From NCBI GenBank assembly GCA_050050615.1, contig JASFTV010000085.1, forward strand, positions 1-11,807: a DNA stretch of 11,807 nucleotides, in the 5' to 3' direction. This document shows, one piece after another, positions 1 through 6,599 of the stretch (positions within the stretch are counted from its first letter, which is position 1; each line of letters begins with the position of its first letter). A program made the translations under genes and the position numbers. The notes beneath the pieces were generated by a model, which was not told the origin of the DNA, did not search any database, and worked only from the letters and a program-made list of their open reading frames with translations. Origin of the DNA: JASFTV01 sp050050615. GTDB taxonomy: Bacteria > Desulfobacterota > DSM-4660 > Desulfatiglandales > HGW-15.

Positions 1-1698
1 AAGATCCGGTTCTTATCCACCAAAAAGTGGAGCCTTCACTGTTTTATGAGCCTTGTGCAGCAGCATCTGGCCCAAGACATGTTATCAAGGATAGACGCGC
101 TCAATGCCTGGCTCAGGAGAAAGGGGGTGATTCTCGAGGTGCAGAAGCGCTTTCAGGAGGCACTGATCTATTCTGAAGATCCGGAGGGGATGAAGATATT
201 TCAGGACCTGGCCAGGGTGAGGACGCAGCTGCAAAAGCTTATTTTTGCCGGCCCTGATAAGGAAAGCTTTGATGTCTATAAAAAGAGGATTGCCGATTTA
301 AGAGCGGAAGAGGAGAGACTCGAAGCCAAGTTGAGCCGGGTGAGCCAGGGCTTTGCGCTGAAGAAGAAAATAGAAAAGGCGGATTGTGAAAAAGTGGCCG
401 GTGCATTGCCTCCCAATACGGCTTTGATAGAGTTCGCAAGGGTTGCGGTGTACAATTTCAAAGCCAAAGCAAAAGAGAAGAGGTGGAAGCCGGCCCACTA
501 CCTGGCCTTTATCCTGCACTCCGGCAAAGGTGATAGGGTGGGCATGATAGACCTGGGGGTTGCTGAAGAGATTGACAACGCAGTGGCCGAATTAAGGGAG
601 AAGATATCCGATATAAGAGACACGAAAGGAGTTAGAACCATAAGGTCATGCAGAAAGATCTATGACCTCGTTTTTAGGCCTTTGAAAAGCGAACTCGGAG
701 ATGTGAAGGAGATCTTTATCTCTCCGGATGGAAACCTGAATCTCATTCCCTTTGAGATTCTCCAACAACCGGATGGGAGGTACCTCATAGAGGATTATAC
801 ATTTAACTATTTGGCCGCTGGCAGAGATCTGCTCGGATTTGGCCAAAGCAGCGGGCAGAGCAAGAAAGCGTTGCTCATGGGCGACCCTGACTTTGACATG
901 GGGGCTGAGGAGAAGAAGACCACTTTGAGGGATCTGGACTTGAGTCAGGATGAGGAGAGGCCTGTTTCCAAGCGGTCCATTGAGATGGGTCGTTTTCGTT
1001 TTGGCAGACTCCCTGGAACCAGGGAGGAAGTCGAGGCCATCTTTGAACTGCTCGGTGATAATCAGGCGGACCTTTACGTGGGGAAAAAGGCTGTTGAGCA
1101 GGTGATCCAAGAAACCGAGGCTCCTGCTATTCTTCATCTTGCCACACATGGATTTTTCTTGAAGGATCTGTCGCTTGGAGCCCTGGCAAATGAAACATGG
1201 CATAGAGGAATACACCCGGTTGCAGTCATTCCGGGGCCTGCAGCAAAAACGATGAAGATCGAAAACCCCTTACTTCGTAGCGGTATTGCCTTGGCAGGCG
1301 CTAACAGGACACTCGAGTCAGGAGAGGGAGGGGAAAGCGATGGTATCGTAACCGCCGAGAAAATTCTTGGGTTAAAACTTCAGGGGACGGACATGGTCGT
1401 GCTTTCTGCTTGCGATACGGGCGTCGGGGAGGTGAAAACAGGAGAAGGCGTATTCGGGCTCAGACGCGCGTTTACACAGGCAGGGTCCAGGAGCCTTGTG
1501 ATGAGTATGTGGAACATCCCTGATCAAGAAACAAAGGAATTGATGGTTGCCTTTTATGAGAATATTCTGTCAGGAGAAATGAACCGGTGCCAGTCGCTAA
1601 GAGAAGCAGCATTAAGAGAAATGGCCACTGTTAAGGAGCGGTATGGACATACGAATCCTCTTTATTGGGGAGGTTTCGTGTTCATGGGAGAGCCTTGA
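1..1698 (+). CDS. CHAT-domain protein (caspase-like cysteine protease family), C-terminal part, 5' end outside window
   Basis: The reading frame is open to the first base of the window, so the ATG at 46 is probably internal; 565 residues are visible. The first 55 or so residues (a serine/leucine-rich segment, then WLRRKG and LEVQKRFQEAL) resemble the linker that follows TPR arrays in TPR-CHAT proteins, so a TPR region upstream is expected but not seen. A charged helical, coiled-coil-like stretch covers about residues 65-115. The CHAT domain fills the C-terminal half. Numbered from the window edge, the catalytic pair is H383 in LATHGFF and C471 in SACDTG, and the usual GEGVFGLRRAF and MSMW motifs follow. 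CHAT proteins are caspase/separase-like proteases, some of which act as immune or cell-death effectors cleaving a neighbouring partner. The partner and role here are unknown. Both catalytic residues are present, so it is likely active. Confidence 0.93.
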   Translation, partial: KIRFLSTKKWSLHCFMSLVQQHLAQDMLSRIDALNAWLRRKGVILEVQKRFQEALIYSEDPEGMKIFQDLARVRTQLQKLIFAGPDKESFDVYKKRIADLRAEEERLEAKLSRVSQGFALKKKIEKADCEKVAGALPPNTALIEFARVAVYNFKAKAKEKRWKPAHYLAFILHSGKGDRVGMIDLGVAEEIDNAVAELREKISDIRDTKGVRTIRSCRKIYDLVFRPLKSELGDVKEIFISPDGNLNLIPFEILQQPDGRYLIEDYTFNYLAAGRDLLGFGQSSGQSKKALLMGDPDFDMGAEEKKTTLRDLDLSQDEERPVSKRSIEMGRFRFGRLPGTREEVEAIFELLGDNQADLYVGKKAVEQVIQETEAPAILHLATHGFFLKDLSLGALANETWHRGIHPVAVIPGPAAKTMKIENPLLRSGIALAGANRTLESGEGGESDGIVTAEKILGLKLQGTDMVVLSACDTGVGEVKTGEGVFGLRRAFTQAGSRSLVMSMWNIPDQETKELMVAFYENILSGEMNRCQSLREAALREMATVKERYGHTNPLYWGGFVFMGEP

Positions 1699-1943
1699 GA
1701 TCTAGATCGAAGCCCTTAAGGTTGCAGGTCATCAGACAGCGAAGATTGTTCGGTCTTTCGAGGGCTTGGGCGTGGCGGAACTGGATAAAGCGGGGATGGT
1801 TTCTTGAGGTGGTGCTCATGGAAATCCATTTTGATGGCGTCCCTGAGCAAGCCTATTTTGTATGCCCCGTGCTTTGTTGACGGTGAGAACAGGACTATAT
1901 TTTGGGTATCTCTGTCCTTTGGGAATCCTGACAGGAGGTTGAA
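1699..1943. other. Intergenic gap after the CHAT gene
   Basis: This is 245 bases between the CHAT stop codon and the lipoprotein start. It has no convincing gene. A 20-codon ORF at 1818-1880 (ATG, with a purine-rich AGGTGG a few bases upstream) is too short to support. A TATATT at 1896-1901 could be a -10 element for the lipoprotein gene, but I see no good -35 at the right distance. No terminator-like hairpin with a T-run was found. Confidence 0.4.
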
Positions 1944-2588
1944 ATGATGACGGTGACAATCATTGGACGATGGAAAACTTTCACAGCATTCGCAGTCGGA
2001 ATTGCAGGGGCTTTGTTTCTCGAAGGATGTTCTGGGAGTGAGGTGGAGACATATAATAAATTTGAGTTTTCTTTCGAGTACCCCGGTAAAGTGGATGTCG
2101 TGGAAAGGGGGACCCCGCTGTTTGGCAAGAAAGCCAGTCATGAGGCCGGAAATCTAAGAATTGGAACGACTTCAGATCTCACTGACGGCAAGGTGGAAGC
2201 TATTTTCATGGTGGCCTGGTTCCCTGCCCAACAGGCAGATCGTGCTGAGGTTATGAAAATCGTAGGGGCTGCCCTTAAGGGGCGGCAACAAGGCCACGAC
2301 CTTCACTTGGGAGGCAAGGTAGAGTTGGATCAGGAGGGTCACAGGGTGTGGGGGGCACGTTTTTGTACACAAGGAAAAGAGGGAATTCTGCTTAACGTTG
2401 CAGGGGCATGGTATTGTGATGTTTCAAAAAGAATTTTCCATTTAACTTCGGCAGCGCGCTGGGAAAACCCGACTTTCATCATGAGTGGCAGCGGCGCCGG
2501 ACCTGAATGGCCGGATGCCAAAAAGGATTCCAGTTTTAAAGCGTACGAAAAATTGCTCCGGTCCTTCCACTGCCATCTAGCCAAGTAG
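1944..2588 (+). CDS. Putative lipoprotein of unknown function
   Basis: This 214-aa protein has a strong ribosome binding site (AGGAGG at 1933-1938) six to nine bases before two tandem ATG codons (1944 and 1947), so either could be used. The N-terminus has basic residues, a hydrophobic core (about 12-26) and a lipobox-like LEGC with Cys29, suggesting export and lipid attachment; the Glu before the Gly is unusual for a lipobox. The mature part starts with an aromatic-rich FEFSFEYP segment resembling small secreted proteins that bind hydrophobic partners or membranes. The rest is mixed alpha/beta, with WFPAQQADRAEVMKIV and a late cysteine near the C-terminus. I do not recognise the family. It stands alone: the gap upstream is 245 bases and the gap downstream 435, so it is probably transcribed on its own. 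Confidence 0.8.
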   Translation: MMTVTIIGRWKTFTAFAVGIAGALFLEGCSGSEVETYNKFEFSFEYPGKVDVVERGTPLFGKKASHEAGNLRIGTTSDLTDGKVEAIFMVAWFPAQQADRAEVMKIVGAALKGRQQGHDLHLGGKVELDQEGHRVWGARFCTQGKEGILLNVAGAWYCDVSKRIFHLTSAARWENPTFIMSGSGAGPEWPDAKKDSSFKAYEKLLRSFHCHLAK

Positions 2589-2672
2589 CAACTTAATTTT
2601 ATTTGGCTGGGGCATGACCATGCCAGTGGTTTGGTTACGTGAACGGGCAAGGGTTGAGCGAAAGGGGTTGTT

Positions 2673-2852
2673 ATGAGGGGTCCATTATCCGCATTGGTGG
2701 TTTTGATATCCGCAAAGCAACTGGAGCGGTATGAGTGGTCAGGGGATACACTGATCCTACTCGTATGGTCGGCCCGGAGGAACCAGGGATACTTAGGCTA
2801 TATCTATATGCCCATAAGAAAGGAAATGATGGGAGCAGGAAAGAAAGGGTAA
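2673..2852 (+). CDS. Doubtful short ORF, 59 aa
   Basis: An ATG at 2673 opens 59 codons ending in TAA at 2850-2852. The predicted peptide begins MRGPLSALVVLISAKQ, has a mildly hydrophobic N-terminus and a basic C-terminus (MMGAGKKG). The only ribosome-binding-like sequence is AAAGGGG, about six bases upstream. It matches no family I know and may be chance reading in a non-coding stretch. It is listed because it is the longest + strand ORF in a 435-base gap. Confidence 0.15.
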   Translation: MRGPLSALVVLISAKQLERYEWSGDTLILLVWSARRNQGYLGYIYMPIRKEMMGAGKKG

Positions 2853-2928
2853 CTTTCTGGTGATGTGGGGGTCACCATTCTTTTGGTCACACCTTAAAGC
2901 GGATACTGTAATCTCCGGGCTTAGGTAT

Positions 2929-3018
2929 AGGTTCAGATAAGAGAAACCTGAACTCACTCCGGAAATATGCAAGCCAGGCGAAAGGGCGGTAACCTTTCAT
3001 GCCAGGAGAGGAGGTGAT
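2929..3018 (+). promoter_or_regulatory. Structured leader before the 101-aa gene
   Basis: Two stem-loops precede the ribosome binding site. In the first, GTTCAG (2931-2936) pairs with CTGAAC (2948-2953), while the overlapping AGGTT (2929-2933) can instead pair with AACCT (2945-2949), so two exclusive folds exist. In the second, GGC-GAAAGG (2977-2985) pairs with CCTTTC-AT-GCC (2993-3003) around a 7-base loop. The second ends five bases before AGGAGGTGAT (3009-3018), a full-length complement of the 16S rRNA 3' end. Folding could gate access to this very strong site. I could not match it to a known riboswitch class. Confidence 0.35.
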
Positions 3019-3023
3019 ACTCA

Positions 3024-3329
3024 ATGAAATATCTTATCATTGGTAGACCAGGTACGGTCACCATCAAACTAAAACATGGAGCTGGCTTGTTTCAGGCAGC
3101 AAAAGATTGGGTCAAAGCAAAGCTCACGGACGGTACCCTGGACTGTCACTACGGGTTTGCAGACCTGGGTGGATTTATCATTGCCAATGCGGACTCCCAC
3201 GAGAAGGTACAAGAAATGATTCTGGACTACCCGTTGTATCCATTTTTTGTTTGGGAGGTCGCAGCTCTCTGTGACTGGGAGCAAACTTACGACAAGAACA
3301 TCGAATACTTCAAGAAATTTGCCCGTTAG
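3024..3329 (+). CDS. Small protein, muconolactone-isomerase-like / dimeric ferredoxin-fold candidate, function unknown
   Basis: This is a 101-aa protein with a perfect Shine-Dalgarno (AGGAGGTGAT) five bases before the ATG, so the start is secure. It begins with a beta strand (KYLIIGRPG), followed by a helix with AAKDWVKAKL, a GGFIIANADS strand-turn and a helix with the conserved-looking SHEKVQEMILDYPLYPFFVWEV. That order (strand, helix, strand, 'P-L-Y-P-F', WEV) resembles small alpha/beta-barrel dimers of the muconolactone isomerase / YCII / EthD type. Members may bind or isomerise small aromatic or acyl substrates, or be orphan proteins. I see no catalytic motif that settles a reaction, so the family is a guess. 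There are no membrane segments; a cytoplasmic location is expected. The next gene starts about 98 bases later. Confidence 0.85.
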   Translation: MKYLIIGRPGTVTIKLKHGAGLFQAAKDWVKAKLTDGTLDCHYGFADLGGFIIANADSHEKVQEMILDYPLYPFFVWEVAALCDWEQTYDKNIEYFKKFAR

Positions 3330-3377
3330 AGATGAGTTACCTATTGTGCGGCCGTGGGCAGACAAATGTAAACAGTT

Positions 3378-3413
3378 GCCGCCATTTCGTCTGGCATGCA
3401 TAGGAATGGCGGC
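3378..3413 (+). promoter_or_regulatory. Strong stem-loop next to the UPF0260 ribosome binding site
   Basis: GCCGCCATT (3378-3386) is an exact reverse complement of AATGGCGGC (3405-3413), separated by an 18-base loop; a wobble and one more pair can lengthen the stem. It ends right before the purine-rich AGGGGAA (3415-3421) that serves the next gene. There is no T-run after it, so it is not a textbook intrinsic terminator. It may affect translation or mRNA stability of the downstream gene, or simply separate the two genes. Confidence 0.5.
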
Positions 3414-3426
3414 CAGGGGAAATTGA

Positions 3427-3849
3427 GTGATGAAAGAGGCGCTTTTCTGGAAAAGCAAATCGCTGAAGGAAATGAGTCGAACTGAATGGGAGTTTCTCTG
3501 TGACGGTTGCGCCATCTGTTGCCTGGAGAAGGTGGCAGATGGAAAAACCGGCACCATCAAGCTGACATCCGTTGCTTGCGAATTTCTTGACACGACGACT
3601 TGCCGCTGTTCCATTTATGAGCTTCGGACGATTGCCAATCCAAGTTGCACGAAAATCACGCCCAAGAACGTAAAGCAGATTGGCTGGCTGCCCCGTACGT
3701 GCGCCTACCGGTCCCTTGCTGAAGACAGAGACCTGGAGTGGTGGCACCCGCTCGTCTCCGGTGATCCCGATACAGTACACGAAGCAGGGATATCGATACG
3801 AAATAAAGTGGTGTCGGGAGCATTCGTCCACCCTGACGACCTATCGTAG
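3427..3849 (+). CDS. ycgN: UPF0260 (YcgN-type) cysteine-cluster protein
   Basis: This protein, about 140 aa, closely matches the layout of E. coli YcgN. It opens with FWKSKSLKEMSRTEWEFLC, then CDGCAICC (Cys25, 28, 31, 32), then ACEFLDTTTCRC (Cys51, 59, 61), a further Cys74 and WLPRTCAYR (Cys92). It ends with the WWHPLVSGD and ISIRNKVV segments typical of the family. Length is close to the usual 140-155 aa. The cysteine pattern CxxCxxCC is thought to bind a metal or Fe-S cluster; the cellular role is not established. Two starts are possible: GTG 3427 and ATG 3430 right after it; the purine run AGGGGAA lies 6-9 bases upstream of either. It seems to be a single-gene unit, with gaps of about 98 and 127 bases on its sides. 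Confidence 0.95.
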   Translation: MMKEALFWKSKSLKEMSRTEWEFLCDGCAICCLEKVADGKTGTIKLTSVACEFLDTTTCRCSIYELRTIANPSCTKITPKNVKQIGWLPRTCAYRSLAEDRDLEWWHPLVSGDPDTVHEAGISIRNKVVSGAFVHPDDLS

Positions 3850-3976
3850 GCCCTTGCCTTCTGGCCTTTAGCGTCAAAACCTGACAGCAAAATGGCAGCG
3901 GCCAGGATCCAGCGGGGATTGAGAACATGTCGTCTAAGAGGATTTTTTTGAAACCGAGGAAATTTGGGGGTAAGAC

Positions 3977-4468
3977 ATGGGTAAGAAATTACTCGTTTTG
4001 ATCAGCAGCTTTGCTTTGATTCTTTTTTCCTCTGGATTGGCTTCCGCGCAACCCAGAGATGAAGAGAAAAGCGTCGGGCAAGAGGAGGTTCGTCAGCTGG
4101 GAAAAAATCTGGCGGTTAATCTGGTGGTGGAACCTGCTGACAACAAAGAAGGATTTACCATCGTAACGGCTATGGAGCACTTTCTGGTTGAGACGGAGGT
4201 GGAAAAAGGGCAAGAGCGCATAGGGTTGGAGTTTGAAGGGAAGATTCACTTGAAAGACAGCCAGCTGATAATAGATGAAAGGAGATTAGGGGGTGGTAAA
4301 CCGATCTTGGTCAATTATCGGATAGAGATGCACGCCGTCAATAGATCAATAGAGGGGGGATTCGCTTTCGTCTTGGAGGGAAGTGCACTGTTGGATGAGA
4401 ATGAGCAAGTGGTCATAGCAAGGTCAAAAGATATGGTCCTGAGATTGAAAATCAGCAGTCTAGAATGA
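3977..4468 (+). CDS. Secreted protein of unknown function with Sec signal peptide
   Basis: This 163-aa protein has a clear N-terminal signal: GKK, then a hydrophobic core (about 5-20) ending in ASA at residues 22-24, so signal peptidase I would cut before Gln25. The mature protein (about 139 aa) is acidic at its N-terminus and then rich in predicted beta strands (EGFTIVTAMEHFLVETE, GLEFEGKIHL, LVNYRIEMHA, GGFAFVLEGSALL). There are no cysteines, and I see no enzymatic motif; the fold looks like a small periplasmic beta-sandwich. The start follows a GGGGG run at 3966-3970 (weak Shine-Dalgarno), and the signal peptide supports ATG 3977. A possible terminator lies at 4545-4562. I do not recognise the family. 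Confidence 0.82.
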   Translation: MGKKLLVLISSFALILFSSGLASAQPRDEEKSVGQEEVRQLGKNLAVNLVVEPADNKEGFTIVTAMEHFLVETEVEKGQERIGLEFEGKIHLKDSQLIIDERRLGGGKPILVNYRIEMHAVNRSIEGGFAFVLEGSALLDENEQVVIARSKDMVLRLKISSLE

Positions 4469-4544
4469 AAAATCGCTGAAGCGAGCGGTGCTGGAGCAGG
4501 CTTGCACGACATTGATGGCACGCTTTTCGGGCGCCAGTGACAGC

Positions 4545-4562
4545 AAACCGGTCTCGGTTTTT
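4545..4562 (+). terminator. Possible intrinsic terminator
   Basis: AAACCG (4545-4550) and CGGTTT (4555-4560) form a perfect 6-bp stem around a GTCT loop, and the T-run continues as TTTTTCT. It sits about 76 bases after the stop of the secreted-protein gene. The stem is short and only half GC, so strength is uncertain. Confidence 0.35.
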
Positions 4563-4677
4563 CTCCAGAGTTTGGAATGGCAGAAGAGGGAAGGCCGGCA
4601 AGGAAAAGTCGTTCGATAGTGCGAGGTTGTGTTGAAAAGTTTTGCGGTCTGCAACCAGCCTTTCTTTGGGTGGAAGC

Positions 4678-5049
4678 ATGAAATGCTCGAAGTGTGGCCA
4701 TGGGGTGCCACCGGGGAAAGATACATGTATGTACTGCGGTGCGGCTCTGGAGGCGGTCGTATCAGTTCCTTCGGGGGATAGATCAGGGACGGAAGTGGGG
4801 AGAGTGTTTTCGGAAAAGGCCGAGGAGCAGGCATACATCCGTTCCACGCCTGAAACTGAAACAGACACCCCTGGCGGAGAAACCGAGATACCTTTCAAGC
4901 TTCCCTTTGGCACGTCCATAGAGGACGCATCCTTGCAGCTCTCTCTTGCGAAATCCAAACGCAGAAAGCCGTTGGGCAAAGTCACGCTGGCATTGCTTTT
5001 CTTCGCTTCAGCCTTTATTGTGGGGTTCATTATATGGCTGATGGGTTGA
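4678..5049 (+). CDS. Small zinc-ribbon protein with C-terminal membrane anchor
   Basis: This 123-aa protein starts MKCSKCGHG and carries a classic zinc ribbon: CSKC (Cys3, Cys6) and CMYC (Cys17, Cys20), spaced as two CxxC knuckles. A long, poorly conserved acidic and Ser/Thr/Glu-rich linker follows (about 25-95). Then come a basic patch (KSKRRK) and a hydrophobic helix at about residues 100-122 (TLALLFFASAFIVGFIIWLMG), giving a tail-anchored topology with the ribbon in the cytoplasm. The start at ATG 4678 is preferred over a TTG at 4642 because the cysteine motif begins there and GGGTGGAAG lies just upstream. Such ribbon-plus-anchor proteins are common orphan genes; a scaffold or sensor role is possible but not shown. 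Confidence 0.85.
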   Translation: MKCSKCGHGVPPGKDTCMYCGAALEAVVSVPSGDRSGTEVGRVFSEKAEEQAYIRSTPETETDTPGGETEIPFKLPFGTSIEDASLQLSLAKSKRRKPLGKVTLALLFFASAFIVGFIIWLMG

Positions 5050-5400
5050 TAGAGTAGGACCAGTTTGTTGATGTTAAAGTCAATGCGCCTGAAATCCTGA
5101 AAAGCTCATAGGGCGGCTCGAAGGCATAACAAGCCATGTCCTGATTGATAGAATGAATTATTTGAGCAGTGTAAAGAGATACTACTCTCAAAAGGGTTTA
5201 AAGGAGGCGCCAACGGATCTGTTCTTCGAGGAATACAAGCACAGACTTGTGACTGAACTGAAGAAGAGAAACATGAAATTTGAAGTTCTTTTCTAAACTC
5301 GTGATGGAACGCTCAACCGTGGTCGAAAGAGAGAATCGTCCAAAGTTCTCGAACAAATAGAACATCCTGGTTTGTCCACATGAAGGAGAGGTGAGCACTC
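5050..5400. other. Gene-poor stretch with a gene remnant
   Basis: These 351 bases lie between the zinc-ribbon gene and the 129-aa gene. They contain a coding-like remnant (5058-5296), described separately. The last 100 bases, 5300-5400, hold only the leader of the next gene, with AAGGAGAGGTG (5383-5393) as its ribosome binding site. Confidence 0.6.
5058..5296 (+). pseudogene. Short coding remnant, or frame-broken small gene
   Basis: Frame 2 is open from 5093 to a TAA at 5294-5296 and its 3' part reads like real protein: from the ATG at 5153, 47 codons (begins MNYLSSVKRYYSQKG, ends ELKKRNMKFEVLF), charged and helical. That ATG has no ribosome binding site. Just upstream, frame 3 (5058-5111) reads DQFVDVKVNAPEILKSS before a stop; joined to the frame-2 text (IGRLEGITSHVLIDRMNYLSS...) it makes a plausible continuous sequence. 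One frame change near 5100 would explain this, making it the tail of a decayed gene. A real 47-aa protein is the alternative. The upstream half of any parent gene is missing, because the zinc-ribbon gene ends at 5049. Confidence 0.35.
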
Positions 5401-5790
5401 GTGAAAGAGGAGATCAAAAAGAGAATACTGGAAGCGATCAGCGGGATTCCCGAGGGGCACCTGAGCGATCCGGTCATCAAAGAGACCATTCGATGCGTTC
5501 TGTACGAGTTTTTGAAAGAGCAGGGGCTTCATCCCATTCCAGCCTTTCGGAATCCGCGCTTCCCAGAGGGTCCGGTGGACATCGTGGGGATGACCGACAC
5601 TCAAGCGTTGGAAGTCGCTTTTTGCAGCAGCCCGATGATAGAACTGGAAGGGATCAAGAGCCTGGAGCGGGTGCCCTGTGAGAAGAAGTTCGTGGTCAGT
5701 TTTTCCCAAAACCAGAAGAAAGTTGAAATGAGCACCTTTTTTCTCAAGCCAGGGATAGAACATATCTATATTTACGAATCGGGAAAGTGA
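5401..5790 (+). CDS. 129-aa protein of unknown function
   Basis: This begins with GTG at 5401, placed 8-13 bases after AAGGAGAGGTG (5383-5393), so the GTG start is well supported. The N-terminal half is helical (about 2-42: EEIKKRILEAISGI, IKETIRCVLYEFLKEQG). The second half is strand-rich and begins PVDIVGMTD (Asp60), then ALEVAF (Glu71), a helix with IELEGIKSLERV, then KKFVVSFS. The D...ExA order recalls the core of PD-(D/E)XK nuclease-like folds, but the final Lys is replaced by Ala73, so catalysis by that mechanism would be lost; this is a speculative comparison. There is no signal peptide or membrane segment. It is about 140 bases before deoC, with a hairpin between, so shared regulation is uncertain. 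Confidence 0.8.
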   Translation: MKEEIKKRILEAISGIPEGHLSDPVIKETIRCVLYEFLKEQGLHPIPAFRNPRFPEGPVDIVGMTDTQALEVAFCSSPMIELEGIKSLERVPCEKKFVVSFSQNQKKVEMSTFFLKPGIEHIYIYESGK

Positions 5791-5856
5791 TCGTGCCGGA
5801 TACTTGTTGCCAGCAGCCGGCAAAAGGGTGGGATACCAGTCGCCAACCGGCAAGAT

Positions 5857-5880
5857 CGGCTGTTGCTTCTGGTACAGCCG
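5857..5880 (+). promoter_or_regulatory. Hairpin upstream of deoC
   Basis: CGGCTGT (5857-5863) and ACAGCCG (5874-5880) form a perfect 7-bp stem with a 10-base loop. It lies in the 140-base gap between the 129-aa gene and deoC, about 50 bases before the deoC start. TTTTG follows only after about 15 bases, so terminator activity is doubtful. The preceding bases also hold a TTGCC/GGCAA inverted repeat near 5804-5823. Confidence 0.3.
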
Positions 5881-5930
5881 GCTGAGGCAAACCTATTTTG
5901 TTGCTCGAAAGATTCGTTTTCCGAGGTTTT

Positions 5931-6599
5931 ATGTATTTCAAGCGCATGGAGGAACTTGCCACGCTTATTGACCACACCCTGCTGAGACCGGAGGCCAGCC
6001 TGGGTGACATAGAGAAGCATTGTGAAGAGGCCTTGAGGTACGGGTTTTTTTCTGTGTGTGTCAATCCTTGGTGGGTGAGAACGGCAAGAGAGAAACTGGA
6101 GGGGAGCAAGCTCAAGGTTTGCAGCGTTGTGGGCTTTCCTTTTGGCATGAACACTGCGAAAGCAGAGGGGGCAAAAAGGGCGATGGAGGACGGCGCTGAT
6201 GAACTGGACATGGTCATAGCGATAGGCGCTTTGAAAAGCAAGCTATACGAAGAGGTAAAAGATGACATTGAAGGGGTGGTTAGCCAGGGTAAACCCGTAA
6301 AGGTCATTTTGGAGACTTGCCTTCTCAGCACGGAGGAGATACGGAAAGCGTGTACCCTTTGCATTGAAGCAGGGGCCGCATTTGTGAAAACCAGTACCGG
6401 TTTTTCCGAGGAAGGTGCAAAAGTAGATATTGTGAAAATCATGAGGGAAGAGGTTGGAGATAGACTGGGGGTAAAGGCGAGCGGTGGAATCAGAGACCTA
6501 GAAACCCTCATTGCTATGGTTGAAGCAGGGGCAACAAGAATCGGTAGCAGCAGCTCTGTTGAGATTGCTCAGGAATTCCTCAAGGAAGTCGGAAAATGA
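5931..6599 (+). CDS. deoC: Deoxyribose-phosphate aldolase
   Basis: This 222-aa class I aldolase splits 2-deoxyribose-5-phosphate into glyceraldehyde-3-phosphate and acetaldehyde in the cytoplasm, ending deoxynucleoside breakdown. The family opening LIDHTLLRPEAS is clear. Numbered from ATG 5931, the key residues are Asp93 in ELDMVIAIG, the Schiff-base Lys153 in FVKTSTGF, and Lys182 in VKASGGIRD. The length fits short bacterial DeoC (about 220 aa). Of the possible starts, ATG 5931 follows GAGG by four bases, while ATG 5946 has no visible site and the upstream TTG at 5898 would add an unusual tail, so 5931 is preferred. Its stop overlaps the next gene's ATG by four bases, so the two are translationally coupled. 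Confidence 0.96.
   Translation: MYFKRMEELATLIDHTLLRPEASLGDIEKHCEEALRYGFFSVCVNPWWVRTAREKLEGSKLKVCSVVGFPFGMNTAKAEGAKRAMEDGADELDMVIAIGALKSKLYEEVKDDIEGVVSQGKPVKVILETCLLSTEEIRKACTLCIEAGAAFVKTSTGFSEEGAKVDIVKIMREEVGDRLGVKASGGIRDLETLIAMVEAGATRIGSSSSVEIAQEFLKEVGK

Larger units (their letters stand above)
2589..3023. other. Gene-poor stretch with small hairpins
   Basis: There is no confident gene in these 435 bases. A 59-codon ORF at 2673-2852 is listed separately. A small hairpin forms at 2858-2877 (TGGTGA/TCACCA around an 8-base loop), followed by TTCTTTT; it could be a weak terminator. Two more hairpins lie at 2929-2954 and 2977-3003, just upstream of the next gene. The first half (2604-2630) has only a short GGCA/TGCC inverted repeat. 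Confidence 0.45.

Noticed and set aside
646..1215. A 189-codon ORF on the minus strand inside the CHAT gene.
   Set aside because: It lies fully within a well-supported CHAT domain on the + strand and has no family motif, so it is a shadow reading frame.
1665..1880. A 71-codon ORF overlapping the CHAT 3' end.
   Set aside because: It starts inside the CHAT gene in another frame, lacks a ribosome binding site and has an arginine-rich, shadow-like composition.
3891..3906. AATGGCAGCGGCCAGG resembles AATGGCGGCCAGG at 3405-3417, as if direct repeats flank the UPF0260 gene.
   Set aside because: The match needs a 3-base gap and is short; no insertion element features accompany it, so chance is likely.
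3927..4001. A short ORF from an ATG before the secreted-protein gene that overlaps its start (possible leader peptide).
   Set aside because: It is about 24 codons in another frame with no ribosome binding site; the secreted protein's own signal peptide supports ATG 3977.
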